A DNA stretch of 64,000 nt from Candidatus Aminicenantota bacterium (GCA_017999365.1 JAGNLW010000001.1:1186239-1250238); one strand, 5' to 3'; positions 44,237 through 53,155 are shown, numbered from the stretch's first letter. Notes: generated by a model from the sequence alone, not told the origin. Made by a program: numbers and translations.

Positions 44237-45055
44237 TCAGGCCGCGCCGCGGAGGATATCGAGGACGGCCTCCCGCCAGCCCTCGGGCCCCGCGTAGGGG
44301 GCGACGACCAAGCCCGGCAGGTGGATCGCGCCGGCGTGGCCGCCGTCCGGCTTGCGGACGAGGACGGGGAGGTCGACCTCCCGGAGCATGGGCTCGTCGT
44401 TGGGGCTGTCGCCCAACCCGGCCGTGCGGACGGGGCCGCGGCACCGGACGAAGAGCTCCGTCAGGGCCCGGACGGCCAGGCCCTTGTCGCTGCCGCCGAC
44501 GAGGTGGTGGAAGCGGCCGCCGCTGACGATCCGCAATCCCTCGGCCTCGGCCGCGGCGACCACCCGGGACAGGGCCGGCCCGTCGGCGCCGACGAAGGGC
44601 TCGTCGTACTCCCGCATGGCGGCCAGGGCGGCCTCCTCGCGGGTGAAGCCGCAGAGGGAGGCGATCTCCTCGACGGCCATGTCGCCGAAACCGCGAAGCG
44701 GGAGGCCGGTCGCCGTCCGGATGGCGCCGAGGGCCCGGCGCAGCTCCCCGTACGGCCGGCCGAACTCGAGGAGGCCGTAGCACCCCTCCCGCCGGTCGAA
44801 GGCGGCGTCGGACCCGAAGTAGCCCTCCGGGACGAACACGGCCCCGCCGTTCTCGACGATGAAGGGGTGGACGTTGGCCAGCGACCGCCGCCAGCGCTCG
44901 GTCTCGAGACGGGTCTTGCTGGTGCAGAAGACGAGGGGCACGCCGGCCTCGAGGAGGGCCTCGAGCGCCGGGCGGGCCGGCTCGAAGGAGTAGGTCCGGT
45001 GTTCGAGCAGGGTGCCGTCGAGATCTGTGAAAACGACCAAGGACATCCGCTTCAT
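44237..45055 (-). CDS. HAD-IIB phosphatase, mannosyl/glucosyl-3-phosphoglycerate phosphatase-like
   Basis: ATG 45055 has GAGGA 7 bases upstream. The 272-residue protein has the HAD motif I FTDLDGTLLEH (D11, D13), motif II VFCTSKT, and motif IV GLGDSPNDEPML near residue 210. The C2B-type cap places it with MpgP-like phosphatases that remove phosphate from mannosyl- or glucosyl-3-phosphoglycerate. It pairs with the synthase gene 48 bases downstream. Promoter: TTGACA-17-TATCAT (45145-45117). Confidence 0.86.
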   Translation of the reverse strand: MKRMSLVVFTDLDGTLLEHRTYSFEPARPALEALLEAGVPLVFCTSKTRLETERWRRSLANVHPFIVENGGAVFVPEGYFGSDAAFDRREGCYGLLEFGRPYGELRRALGAIRTATGLPLRGFGDMAVEEIASLCGFTREEAALAAMREYDEPFVGADGPALSRVVAAAEAEGLRIVSGGRFHHLVGGSDKGLAVRALTELFVRCRGPVRTAGLGDSPNDEPMLREVDLPVLVRKPDGGHAGAIHLPGLVVAPYAGPEGWREAVLDILRGAA

Positions 45056-45116
45056 CTCACTTCCTCGCAATGTATTCCCAGAAAAGCCGGGAGGCGATAA
45101 CGGAGCGGGCCTTTTT

Positions 45117-45188
45117 ATGATAAAGGCCGAACGGCGGCTTGTCAAAGGGAAAAGGGAAGTTGACTTGCCCGGCCCCGGCCTTTACCAT
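45117..45188. promoter_or_regulatory. Divergent sigma-70 promoters of the compatible-solute genes
   Basis: Leftward: TTGACA (45140-45145) and TATCAT (45117-45122), spacing 17. Rightward: TTGACT (45160-45165) and TACCAT (45183-45188), spacing 17. The two -35 boxes are 14 bases apart, so the halves of the pathway could be co-regulated from one control region. Confidence 0.75.
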
Positions 45189-45223
45189 AGGGATGCCCAT
45201 CGGCCCGAAAGGAGACCGGACCC

Positions 45224-46468
45224 GTGGCCTACGACACCGCCCTCCGCTACTACACGTCCAAGCGCATCGAGGAGATCGACACGGCCGACATCCTCGTCGG
45301 CATCCCCTGCTTCAACAACGAGCGGACGATCGCCCATGTCCTCCAGCGGGTGACGCACGGCCTCGACCGCTACTACCGCGACATGCGCAACGTCATCCTG
45401 GTCGCCGACGGCGGCTCGACCGACGACACCCGCGAGGCGGCCCGCGACTACGAGATCAAGCCCTGGCAGGAGAAGATCGTCTCCATCTACCGCGGCCCGG
45501 GCGGCAAGGGGACGGCCCTGCGCTCGGTCTTCGAGGCGGCCGAGCGGCTCGCCGTCAAGGCCTGCGTCGTCGTCGACGCCGACCTGCGCAGCATCACCTC
45601 GGATTGGGTCCTCGACCTCCTCGACCCGGTGCTCGAGACCGGCTACGAGTTCGTCGCCCCCGTCTACCTGCGGCACAAGTACGACGGGACGATCACCAAC
45701 AACATCGTCTACAACATGACCCGGGCCCTGTACGGCAAACGGCTGCGGCAACCCATCGGCGGCGACTTCGCCTTCTCCCGCGAGGTGGCCCGCTTCTACG
45801 CCTCCCAGGACGTCTGGGAGACCGACGTGGCCCGCTACGGCATCGACATCTGGATGACGACCATGGCCGTGACCCAGGGCTTCAAGGTCTGCCAATCCAA
45901 CCTGGGGGTCAAGATCCACGACGCCAAGGACCCCGCGGCCCACCTCGGCCCGATGTTCCGGCAGGTCGTCTACGTCCTGTTCTCGCTCATGGAGAGGCTC
46001 GAGACGGACTGGCGCAACGTCCGGGGCAGCGTCTCGGTCGAGACCTTCGGCCGGACAACCGACCTCCAGCCCGAGGACGTGGCCGTCGACCTCGACAACC
46101 TCGTCGAGCGCTTCAAGACCGGCTTCCAGCAGTTCGGGCCGCTCTGGAAAGAGGTCTTCTGCGCCGACTGCTACGAGTCCATCCGCCGGGCCGCGGAGAA
46201 GCCGGTCGCGTCGTTCGAGCTGCCGCTGTCGACCTGGGTCCAGATCCTGTTCGAGCTGGCGGCGACCTTCCACGCCTGGACGCGGAATCGCTTCAAGATC
46301 ATCGAGCTGGTGACGCCCCTCTACTACGGGCGGGTGGCCTCGTTCGTCAACCAGACCCGCGACATGTCCTCGGAGGAGGCCGAGCGCCTGGTCGAGGAGC
46401 AGGCCTTGGAGTTCGAGCGGCAGAAGGACTATCTCGTCGCCGTCTGGGACAAGGCCAAGCCGGCCTAG
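45224..46468 (+). CDS. Family 2-type glycosyltransferase, probable second step of solute synthesis
   Basis: The GTG start has AAAGGAG 11 bases upstream; 414 residues. A GT-A fold with VGIPCFNNERTI, VADGGSTDDTR, GGKGTALRSVF and the metal motif VVVDADLRS (DAD 118-120); a C-terminal half with GGDFAFSREVARF, YGIDIWMTTMAV and a helical tail. It resembles mannosylglycerate/mannosylglucosylglycerate-type synthases in layout. Divergent from the HAD phosphatase and GpgS genes, it may add mannose or glucose to the glycerate solute (inference). Its TAG stop shares CTAG with the convergent YfcC stop. Confidence 0.8.
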   Translation: MAYDTALRYYTSKRIEEIDTADILVGIPCFNNERTIAHVLQRVTHGLDRYYRDMRNVILVADGGSTDDTREAARDYEIKPWQEKIVSIYRGPGGKGTALRSVFEAAERLAVKACVVVDADLRSITSDWVLDLLDPVLETGYEFVAPVYLRHKYDGTITNNIVYNMTRALYGKRLRQPIGGDFAFSREVARFYASQDVWETDVARYGIDIWMTTMAVTQGFKVCQSNLGVKIHDAKDPAAHLGPMFRQVVYVLFSLMERLETDWRNVRGSVSVETFGRTTDLQPEDVAVDLDNLVERFKTGFQQFGPLWKEVFCADCYESIRRAAEKPVASFELPLSTWVQILFELAATFHAWTRNRFKIIELVTPLYYGRVASFVNQTRDMSSEEAERLVEEQALEFERQKDYLVAVWDKAKPA

Positions 46469-47871
46469 GCCGGGCCCCACTTCATCAGCACGGGCGGGAT
46501 GAGGGCCAGGGCGGCGAACAGCACCCACAGGACGAGCAGGGGCACCATCCACTTGGCCCACTTCTCCCAGCGCAGCCCGGCCAGCCCCAGGACGCCCATG
46601 GTCACGCCCGACGTCGGCAGGACGGGGTTGATGTACTCGGCGAACTGGAAGGCCAGCACGGCCGTCTGCCGGGTGATGCCGACGAGGTCGCCGAGCGGGG
46701 CCATGATGGGGATGGTCAGGGCGGCTTGGGCCGTCCCCGAATGGACGAAGAAGTTGATGACGCACTGCGACAGGAACATGATCTGGGCCGAGAGGACCGG
46801 GCTGAAGCGGGATATGCCCCCGGCCAGGCCGGCCAGGATGGTGTCCATGATCCGGCCGTCCTGGGCCACGATGAGGATGGCCCGGGCCGTGCCGATGATG
46901 AGGCAGGCGTTGACCATGTCCTTGACGCCGTCGATGAAGGCCCGCCCGAACTCGTCGCCCTTGAGCCCGCCGGCGATCCCGGCCAGGATGCCCATGGCCA
47001 GGAAGACGCCGCCGATCTCGTTGATGTACCAGTGCTCGATGAGGATGCCCAGGACCATGGCCGCGAAGCCGGCCGCGAACACGCCCAGCACGAGCTTCTG
47101 GCGGACGGTCAGGGGGATGCGCTCGAGGACCGGCTTGTCGACGCTCAGCCGCTGCCGCTTCTCCTGGTCCTCGTCGTAGGTCGGGCTGAGCCGCGGGTCC
47201 TTGTGGATGCGGGCCGCGTAGACCATGACCACGGCGATGGCGATGGCCGTCCCGATGGCCCAGATGACGATCCGGTAGCCGAGCCCCGAATACATGGGCA
47301 GGCCGGCGATGCCCTGGGCGATGCCGACCGTGAAGGGATTGAAGAACGCCCCGGCGAACCCGGCCGCCGCGCCGACGAAGGGCATGGCCACGCCGACGAT
47401 GGTGTCGTAGCCGAGCGACAGGGCCAGCGGCACGAAGACCAGGATGAAGGGCATGGTCTCCTCGCACATGCCCCAGACACCGCCCCCGATGGAAAAGATG
47501 AGCATGACGACCGGGATGAGCAGGACGCGCAGGGCCTTCTGCCGGCCGAAGGCGAAGGCGATGTTGCGGATGACGGCCGTGATGGCCCCGGTCTGCTGGA
47601 TGACGTTGAAGGCCCCGCCGACGACGAACAGGATGGCGATGATGGCCCCGGCCTCCATGAAGCCGCGGATGGGCGAGACGAGCAGGCCGCCGAGGCCCTG
47701 CGGCTCGCTGGCCACCCGGGCGTAGGACCCGGCCACGGGGACCTGCCGGCCGTCCTTCTCGACCCGCTGGTACTCGCCGCCCGGGATGAGCCAGGTCGCG
47801 ACCACGGTCAGGACGACCATGGCGTAGATGAGGATGAGGGTGTGGGGGAGGCGGAGCGGTTTGGCGCTCAC
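46465..47871 (-). CDS. YfcC family (C4-dicarboxylate/basic amino acid type) transporter
   Basis: The 468-residue protein has about 12 helices. The start (LPHTLILIYAMVVLTVVATWLIPGGEY) and SIGGGVWGMCEETMPF, MPFVGAAAGFAGAFFNPFTVG and the HSGTAQAALTIPIM segment are typical of YfcC/DcuC-like carriers. Relatives move C4-dicarboxylates or arginine/ornithine-type amino acids. The start overlaps the cyanophycinase stop by 4 bases (ATGA), so the two proteins are made together and the substrate is likely a product of that peptidase. Confidence 0.88.
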   Translation of the reverse strand: MSAKPLRLPHTLILIYAMVVLTVVATWLIPGGEYQRVEKDGRQVPVAGSYARVASEPQGLGGLLVSPIRGFMEAGAIIAILFVVGGAFNVIQQTGAITAVIRNIAFAFGRQKALRVLLIPVVMLIFSIGGGVWGMCEETMPFILVFVPLALSLGYDTIVGVAMPFVGAAAGFAGAFFNPFTVGIAQGIAGLPMYSGLGYRIVIWAIGTAIAIAVVMVYAARIHKDPRLSPTYDEDQEKRQRLSVDKPVLERIPLTVRQKLVLGVFAAGFAAMVLGILIEHWYINEIGGVFLAMGILAGIAGGLKGDEFGRAFIDGVKDMVNACLIIGTARAILIVAQDGRIMDTILAGLAGGISRFSPVLSAQIMFLSQCVINFFVHSGTAQAALTIPIMAPLGDLVGITRQTAVLAFQFAEYINPVLPTSGVTMGVLGLAGLRWEKWAKWMVPLLVLWVLFAALALIPPVLMKWGPA

Positions 47872-48773
47872 CGGGCCGGCTCCTCGACCGCGCCGGTCGC
47901 CGGGTCGTAGATGTCGCCGGCGAGCAGGACGTGGGCCGTGAGGCCGTGGCCGCCGAGGCGCCCGTCCGCGGACCGGAGGGTCTTGGCGCGCCGGGCGTCG
48001 TAGACGACGACCTGGCCCTCGCCGAGGACCTCGTACTTGCCGTCGGGCCGGACCAGGACGGCCGTCGACTCCTCGATGCCGACGCCGACGAGCGTGGGGT
48101 TCTCGAGGACGACGCTGATGAGGCGGTTGTGGCGCTTCCGGGTGACGAAGTGCTGGTCGATGACGGCCGCGGTGACGAAGCCGAAGCCGCGGCTGTGCTC
48201 GACGTTGTCGGCCAGGATCGTCTCCCAGCTGCCCTCCTCGCCGCCGGCCCGCTTCTCGTTGCCGGTGATCATGAACTCGCTCATGACGGCCGCCCCGGCG
48301 CTCGTCCCGCCCATCAGGCAGCCCTCGCGGTAGAGCTCGAGCATGCGCGTGTGGAGGGGCGTGTCGAGCAGGACCGCCGTCTGCTTGGCTTGGTCGCCGC
48401 CCGAGAACCAGACGCCGGTGACGCCGTCGAGGATCGTGAGGTTGGCCGGGTCCAGGGCCTCGTCCCGGGTCAGGTGGTAATAGGCGACGTCGGCCACCCC
48501 GTAGGCCTTGAACTCGGCCACCAGGGCCGGGCCGGTCTCGAGGGGCACGCCGCTGGCCATGGTGAAGACGACGACCTTGGCCGGGCCGTTGGCCTGGGCC
48601 AGCGCGACGTAGCGGCGCATGAGGGGCTCGTCGCGGTCGCCGCCGCCGACGATGAACAGGTGGCCTTTCGGAAGCGGGGCGGCCGCGGGGGCCGGGGCCT
48701 TCGGGGCGCAGGCCGCGACGAGGATCGCCGCTGCGAGGACGACGGGCAGGACGACGACGGGGTACTTCTTCAC
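47868..48773 (-). CDS. Cyanophycinase-like peptidase S51, lipoprotein
   Basis: A GTG start at 48773 with GGAGG is chosen; it gives a clean lipoprotein signal (Cys 22 in LVAAC). The 301-residue enzyme has IVGGGDRDEPLM, FSGGDQAKQ, the nucleophile elbow GGTSAGA (Ser 158), GFGFVTAAVIDQHF and the RLISVVLENP segment. Cyanophycinases hydrolyse cyanophycin to beta-Asp-Arg dipeptides. As a periplasmic or surface lipoprotein it would use external polymer or beta-aspartyl peptides and pass the products to the coupled YfcC transporter. Confidence 0.9.
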   Translation of the reverse strand: MKKYPVVVLPVVLAAAILVAACAPKAPAPAAAPLPKGHLFIVGGGDRDEPLMRRYVALAQANGPAKVVVFTMASGVPLETGPALVAEFKAYGVADVAYYHLTRDEALDPANLTILDGVTGVWFSGGDQAKQTAVLLDTPLHTRMLELYREGCLMGGTSAGAAVMSEFMITGNEKRAGGEEGSWETILADNVEHSRGFGFVTAAVIDQHFVTRKRHNRLISVVLENPTLVGVGIEESTAVLVRPDGKYEVLGEGQVVVYDARRAKTLRSADGRLGGHGLTAHVLLAGDIYDPATGAVEEPAR

Positions 48774-48824
48774 GCTCGACCTCCGATCGAAGGACGACTT
48801 CCGGGCGGGTATCTTATCAAAAAC

Positions 48825-49046
48825 GGGGACACAATACCTATTCACCTATTTTCTAAAATCCTTCCCTGGACTCGATGATTCCCTCTCTCGGGTTATGGCT
48901 CGGGGATATCCTCTGGCTCCCCGGCCCCCCGGGGAACCAGTTCGCACGGTTCCCCCCCGCTGCGCGGGTCCCCTCCTCCAGCAACGGGGATCTGCGAGGA
49001 TAATCCCCTTCGCCCCCTCGAGAGGTAATCCCTGTATTGTGTCCCC
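48825..49046. repeat. Nested repeat: copy B of the 206-bp MITE inside a GGGGACACAATA palindrome
   Basis: Outer arms GGGGACACAATA (48825-48836) and TATTGTGTCCCC (49035-49046) are perfect. Inside lies copy B (48877-49030) with GATTCCCTCTCT / GAGAGGTAATC ends and long identity to 25502-25707. This fills the gap between the cyanophycinase and GH116 genes; no gene is seen. Confidence 0.85.
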
Positions 49047-49049
49047 GAT

Positions 49050-51695
49050 CTAGAATTTGAGCATTAAGGCGAGCGGCTTGCCGGGCTCGATGCGGACGGG
49101 CTGGAGCCAGCTCAGGAGGACGGTGTTCCCCGTCTGGCGGACAGTCGGACGGGCCGCGGTGCCGCCGACGGTCGCGTCGGCCGCCCGGACCCGCTTGCCC
49201 GCGAGCGACGGCGGCAGGACGACGGTGACCGTCTTGAGCGCGACCGCCCCGCTCCGGGCCTCGAGGCCGGCCTCGAACGGCCGTCCGGCCGCGGCCTTCT
49301 GGGTGTAGACGCCCCAGCCCGCGCCGGTCGTCCAGACCGTCCGGAAATCCTCGGCGTTGACCTTCGGGTCGAAATCCATGCGCATCTCCGGGCCCGAGTA
49401 GACGCAGCCCGAGAGGGCCAGCAGCACGCCCCACGAGGACATGGCCCGGGCGTAGTGGTGGCCGCACTCGACCTCGTTCCAGGGATTGCGGCGCCGGCCG
49501 TCGTAGCGGTCGCGGACGGCCTTGACGATGTTCAGGCCCTCCTCGACGAGGCCCTCGTAGATGAGGTGCGAGGCGACCTGGTACTCGATGCCCGTCCAGA
49601 CCTCGTCCGAGTAAGGGAAGGGCAGCGGCGGCCGCCCGCCCTTGGGCCAGGAGCAGAGGAGCAGGCCCTTCTCGTCGTTCAGCGCGTAGGTCCGCTGGAC
49701 GTTGGAGAAGCCCCGGAAGTCGGACAGGAAATTGTATTTGTAGATGGCCTTCAGGGACGACTGGACGCGCTCGGGCGGCAGGTAGCGGCCGAGGCCGGTG
49801 ACCATGCCCAGCCACTGGCCGAGGAGCATGTCGGACAGGCATCCCTCGCCGTACTGGTACTTCTTCTCCATGACCTGGGCGTACTTCTGGACGTAGTACT
49901 CGCCGTTCCAGAGCTCGCGGTCGTAAGCCGCCCGGCCCTGCTCGTAGATGGCCAAATACTTCTTGGCCGCGACGACGTCGCCGGCGACGAAGGCCATGGC
50001 CGCGCCGGCCTTGAGGGCGCCGAGGTAGAAGGCGCCCATCATGCTGTTGGGGCCGTAGAACTCGATGTCGTAGGTGTTGTGCTGCTCGCCCTCCATAAGG
50101 CCGTCGCGGTCGGCGTCCCAGGCCTTCCAGGCGTAGTCGAGGGCCTTCTTGGCCTGCGGCCAGAGCTTCTTCAGCCACTCGGTGTCGCCCGAGAGCTGCC
50201 AGTCGCGGTAGAGGCTGATGATCCGCCCCATCTGTCCGTCGGCGGCCGGCTTGAAGTCCCAGAGGACGCCGCTCGCGAGCGGCAGGGAGGTCCGGAACAT
50301 CATGGCCCCGTCGGGCTTGACGTTGTTGAGGAAGTCGGTCTCGCGCATGGTCCGCTCGAGCGACGGGAAGAGGAAGGCCAGGGACTGGGCGTAGTTCCAG
50401 ACGTGGGCGCAGTTGAGCGGGCAGCAGCCGGACTGGTCGCCGCAGCCCTCGAAGCCGAAGAACCGGCCGCCCTCGAGCCACAGGCCGGTCGTCGTGCGGA
50501 TGATGGAGGCCTGGCTCGAGACCGCGTCGAGGACCTCGGGCGGCAGGGTCTGTGAGAAGAAGGCGTCGTGGAAGGCGCGGCTCGAGGCCTCGAGGCGGCC
50601 GAGGTTGGCCTGGAGATATTCGGCCGCCGCCCAGGCGTCGGGGAACTTTTCGGCGTAGTGGTTCCGGAAGACGCGGCCGCGCTGTTCGGGGACGACGTCG
50701 AAATAGTTGAGGACGTTGGGGAAGTTCCAGGACAAAATGAACGGCAGGACGACCTCGCCGCCCGGCTCGATCGTGGCCACCAGGCCGAGCGTGCCGACAT
50801 CGGTCTGTTTGTCGGGCGAAGGCGAGGGCTCCGGGACGTCCTTGAGCAGGCCGTCGGCGGCGAAGTCGTCCCAGAAGATCTGCAGGTCGTCCCACCAGTC
50901 GCCGCGGACCCAGTGGGCGAGCGTCGTCGTCTCCGGCCACGGCGACGTCAGGGCCACGGTCCCGAAGGCGGCCTCCTCCGGCTTGACCCGGCGCGAGGAC
51001 ATGGCCAGGCCGCGGAGCGTCGGCGTGGCCTTGATCTCGTTGAGGTTCTGGCCGAACTTGTCGTGGCCCAGGCCGTCGACCGCCCCGACGCCGTCGTAGC
51101 CGACGGGATTGGCGACCGAGCCGGCGACGGTGACCTTGGCCGGAGCCGTCCCCGTGTTCCTGATCCGGTAGCGCCAGACGAAGGCCGGGATGCCGGAGTC
51201 GTCGGGCTCGAGGGGGATGAACGGGTTGAAGGCCTCGAGCGTGATCTCGAGCGGGACGTCGGGGTCGGACAGGGCCACCTCGGCGAACGGGTACTCGCCC
51301 TTGAAGCGGGCCTTGGCCATGCGCGGCAGCCCCGGGACATGGACGCGCTTGATGCCGAAGCCGGACGAGAACGGCGGCTCGAGCGGTCCCTCGAGGACGC
51401 GGACGAGCTTGCGGCCCGCCCCCTCGTAGTAGAGGGCGAAGAAGGTGAAGGGCATGTGGACGCCCTTGCCGGGCCGGTTGAAGATCTCCCAGTCGCGGAG
51501 GTTGCCGCGGCCGCCGAGCGAGACCGTGCCCGTGCCGATGCCGCCGAGGGGGAAGGCGATCTCGGAGAGGGCGGCCCCCTCGAAGGTCCGGACGGCGCTC
51601 TGGTCCGGGGCGGCGGCGGCCGGCGGGACGAGGACCGCAGCGGCGAGCGCGGCGACGAGGACGAAGCGGGCGATCGAGCGGGCGGGAGCGTTCAT
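49050..51695 (-). CDS. GH116 family glycosidase (bile acid beta-glucosidase/GBA2-like), secreted
   Basis: The 881-residue protein has a signal peptide (to about residue 28). The N-terminal beta-domain starts LSEIAFPLGGIGTGTVSLGG, typical of GH116. The (alpha/alpha)6 barrel has the nucleophile region TTGLWLEGGRFFGFEGCGDQ and the acid/base region GEQHNTYDIEFYGPNSMMGA. It probably cleaves beta-glucosides or beta-xylosides outside the cytoplasm. GGAGGG precedes the start. It stands alone between repeats and the Mut7-C gene. Confidence 0.92.
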   Translation of the reverse strand: MNAPARSIARFVLVAALAAAVLVPPAAAAPDQSAVRTFEGAALSEIAFPLGGIGTGTVSLGGRGNLRDWEIFNRPGKGVHMPFTFFALYYEGAGRKLVRVLEGPLEPPFSSGFGIKRVHVPGLPRMAKARFKGEYPFAEVALSDPDVPLEITLEAFNPFIPLEPDDSGIPAFVWRYRIRNTGTAPAKVTVAGSVANPVGYDGVGAVDGLGHDKFGQNLNEIKATPTLRGLAMSSRRVKPEEAAFGTVALTSPWPETTTLAHWVRGDWWDDLQIFWDDFAADGLLKDVPEPSPSPDKQTDVGTLGLVATIEPGGEVVLPFILSWNFPNVLNYFDVVPEQRGRVFRNHYAEKFPDAWAAAEYLQANLGRLEASSRAFHDAFFSQTLPPEVLDAVSSQASIIRTTTGLWLEGGRFFGFEGCGDQSGCCPLNCAHVWNYAQSLAFLFPSLERTMRETDFLNNVKPDGAMMFRTSLPLASGVLWDFKPAADGQMGRIISLYRDWQLSGDTEWLKKLWPQAKKALDYAWKAWDADRDGLMEGEQHNTYDIEFYGPNSMMGAFYLGALKAGAAMAFVAGDVVAAKKYLAIYEQGRAAYDRELWNGEYYVQKYAQVMEKKYQYGEGCLSDMLLGQWLGMVTGLGRYLPPERVQSSLKAIYKYNFLSDFRGFSNVQRTYALNDEKGLLLCSWPKGGRPPLPFPYSDEVWTGIEYQVASHLIYEGLVEEGLNIVKAVRDRYDGRRRNPWNEVECGHHYARAMSSWGVLLALSGCVYSGPEMRMDFDPKVNAEDFRTVWTTGAGWGVYTQKAAAGRPFEAGLEARSGAVALKTVTVVLPPSLAGKRVRAADATVGGTAARPTVRQTGNTVLLSWLQPVRIEPGKPLALMLKF

Positions 51696-51762
51696 GGACG
51701 GCCCTCCTGGACGGGGATGGCGTGACGCCTGTCCCCTGTTCTAAAAGAACGGGGGCCGGATG

Positions 51763-52245
51763 TCAATCGCCGGAAGAGGGCACGGGGCGCCGGGCCAGGA
51801 TCCGGGCGATCTTCTTCTCCATGTCGCCGTGGTGCGTGCCCTGCCAGTAGACGCGCTCGCAGCCGGGGCAGAGGGCGAAGGCCGAGGCCCGCTCGCCGAC
51901 GTAGGGCGTGACGAGGTTGCGGGCCCGCTCGCGGCTGAGCGGCTTGAGGGGCATGTTGCAGACGACGCAGCGGGTTTTCGGCCGGACCTCGTCCCATAGC
52001 GTGTACTCGTCGAGGACCTGGACGACCTGGTCTTCCCAGGCGTCGCTGCGGACGAAGAGGCGGCCGGCGCGCTTGGCCGTGCGCTCGATGAGCCCGGAGT
52101 CGCGGGTCAGGAGGACGCGGCCCTCGCGGCGGGCCAGCGCGACCAGGTCCGGGTCCTCGACCTTGGGGAGATAGGCGGCATCGAAGCCGAGGATGCGCAG
52201 CCACTTGGCCAGACGGCCGAGCATGCAGTCGGCGACGAAGGTCAC
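51763..52245 (-). CDS. Mut7-C RNase (PIN-like) domain protein
   Basis: A GTG start with AGGAGG gives 160 residues. The PIN-like half has FVADCMLGRLAKWLRILGFD (acidic D5), DPDLVALARREGRVLLTRDSGL, and the C-terminal zinc ribbon uses CVVCN and CPGCERVYWQGTH. Members are presumed ribonucleases; the substrate is not known. It starts 9 bases after the stop of the metal transporter gene and is probably its operon partner. Confidence 0.9.
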   Translation of the reverse strand: MTFVADCMLGRLAKWLRILGFDAAYLPKVEDPDLVALARREGRVLLTRDSGLIERTAKRAGRLFVRSDAWEDQVVQVLDEYTLWDEVRPKTRCVVCNMPLKPLSRERARNLVTPYVGERASAFALCPGCERVYWQGTHHGDMEKKIARILARRPVPSSGD

Positions 52246-52254
52246 GAAGACCTC

Positions 52255-53055
52255 CTAAAGGCCGAGGAATTGGACGGCCAGGCCGGAGACGAAGATCATC
52301 AGCCCGGCCAGGGCGTGGGAATAGCGCTCGAGCTTGCCCAGCTTGACGAACTTGGCCCCGTACGAGGCGGCGGCGATGATGACCAGCATCGTGGCCACGG
52401 TCGCGACGCCGAAGGCCGCGGCGACCAGGGCCACCCCGGCCGTGCTGTGCCGGGCGGCCGGGTACATGACCAGCGGGATGAGCGGCTCGCAGGGACCGAA
52501 GACGAAGATGGTGAACAGGACCCAGGGGGTGATGTTGGCCTTCTTGGGGTCCTCCCCGTGGGGATGGGCGTGGGAGGCCAGCTCGTGGGTGTGCGGGTGG
52601 GCGTGCTCGTGGCCGTGATCGTGATCGTGATCATGCGCCTCGCCCGCCGCGCGGCCGTGATCGTGCGCCGGGACAGGGACGGCGTTGTGCAGGTGGTCGT
52701 GGAGATGGGGGTGGGTGTGGGGCTTGGCCCGCCAGGCCCGGCGCATGCCCCAGACGAAGTAGGCGAAGCCGAAGCCGATGAGCAGCCAGGCCGCGACCGC
52801 GCCGCGGGTCGACTCGACGCCCTCGAGCTTGGACACGGCGATGCCCAGGGCGATGCCGGCGAAGCCGAGGACGATCGAGCTCAGGATGTGGCCGAGGCCG
52901 GCCAGGAAGGCGACGCCGAGCGTCTTGCGCAGGGACCACTCCCGGGCCCGGCCGATGACGATGAAGGGCAGGTAGTGGTCGGGGCCGATGACCGTGTGGA
53001 CGAGCCCGAGGGTCGCGGCCGTGCCGGCCAGCATCCAGATCTCGTTGCCGATCAT
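52255..53055 (-). CDS. UreH/RcnA-like metal transporter with His-rich loop
   Basis: ATG 53055 has GGAGGGG just upstream; upstream codons belong to a repeat. The 266-residue protein has six helices. HTVIGPDHYLPFIVIGRA in helix 1 and FGPCEPLIPLVMYPA in the fourth carry the His/Asp and Cys-Glu residues of nickel/cobalt or TauE-like carriers. A loop of about 60 residues is packed with His (HDHDHDHGHEHAHPHTH). It probably exports or imports Ni, Co or a related metal. Confidence 0.82.
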   Translation of the reverse strand: MIGNEIWMLAGTAATLGLVHTVIGPDHYLPFIVIGRAREWSLRKTLGVAFLAGLGHILSSIVLGFAGIALGIAVSKLEGVESTRGAVAAWLLIGFGFAYFVWGMRRAWRAKPHTHPHLHDHLHNAVPVPAHDHGRAAGEAHDHDHDHGHEHAHPHTHELASHAHPHGEDPKKANITPWVLFTIFVFGPCEPLIPLVMYPAARHSTAGVALVAAAFGVATVATMLVIIAAASYGAKFVKLGKLERYSHALAGLMIFVSGLAVQFLGL

Positions 53056-53068
53056 CGCCCCTCCGTCC

Positions 53069-53139
53069 TTGGGGACATGTCCCTGGCGCCTGTCCCCCGA
53101 TCGGCTATGGGGACATGTTCCTTGGGTACGTGTCCCCAA
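53069..53139. repeat. GGGGACA palindrome between metal transporter and tRNA
   Basis: TTGGGGACATGT (53069-53080) is complemented by ACGTGTCCCCAA (53128-53139) with one mismatch. A second dyad, GGGGACATGT/ACGTGTCCCC (53110-53138), shares the right arm. Same family as the 39.2, 40.4, 48.8 and 61.6 kb elements. Confidence 0.72.
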
Positions 53140-53155
53140 ATGCCGGATAAAAAAA

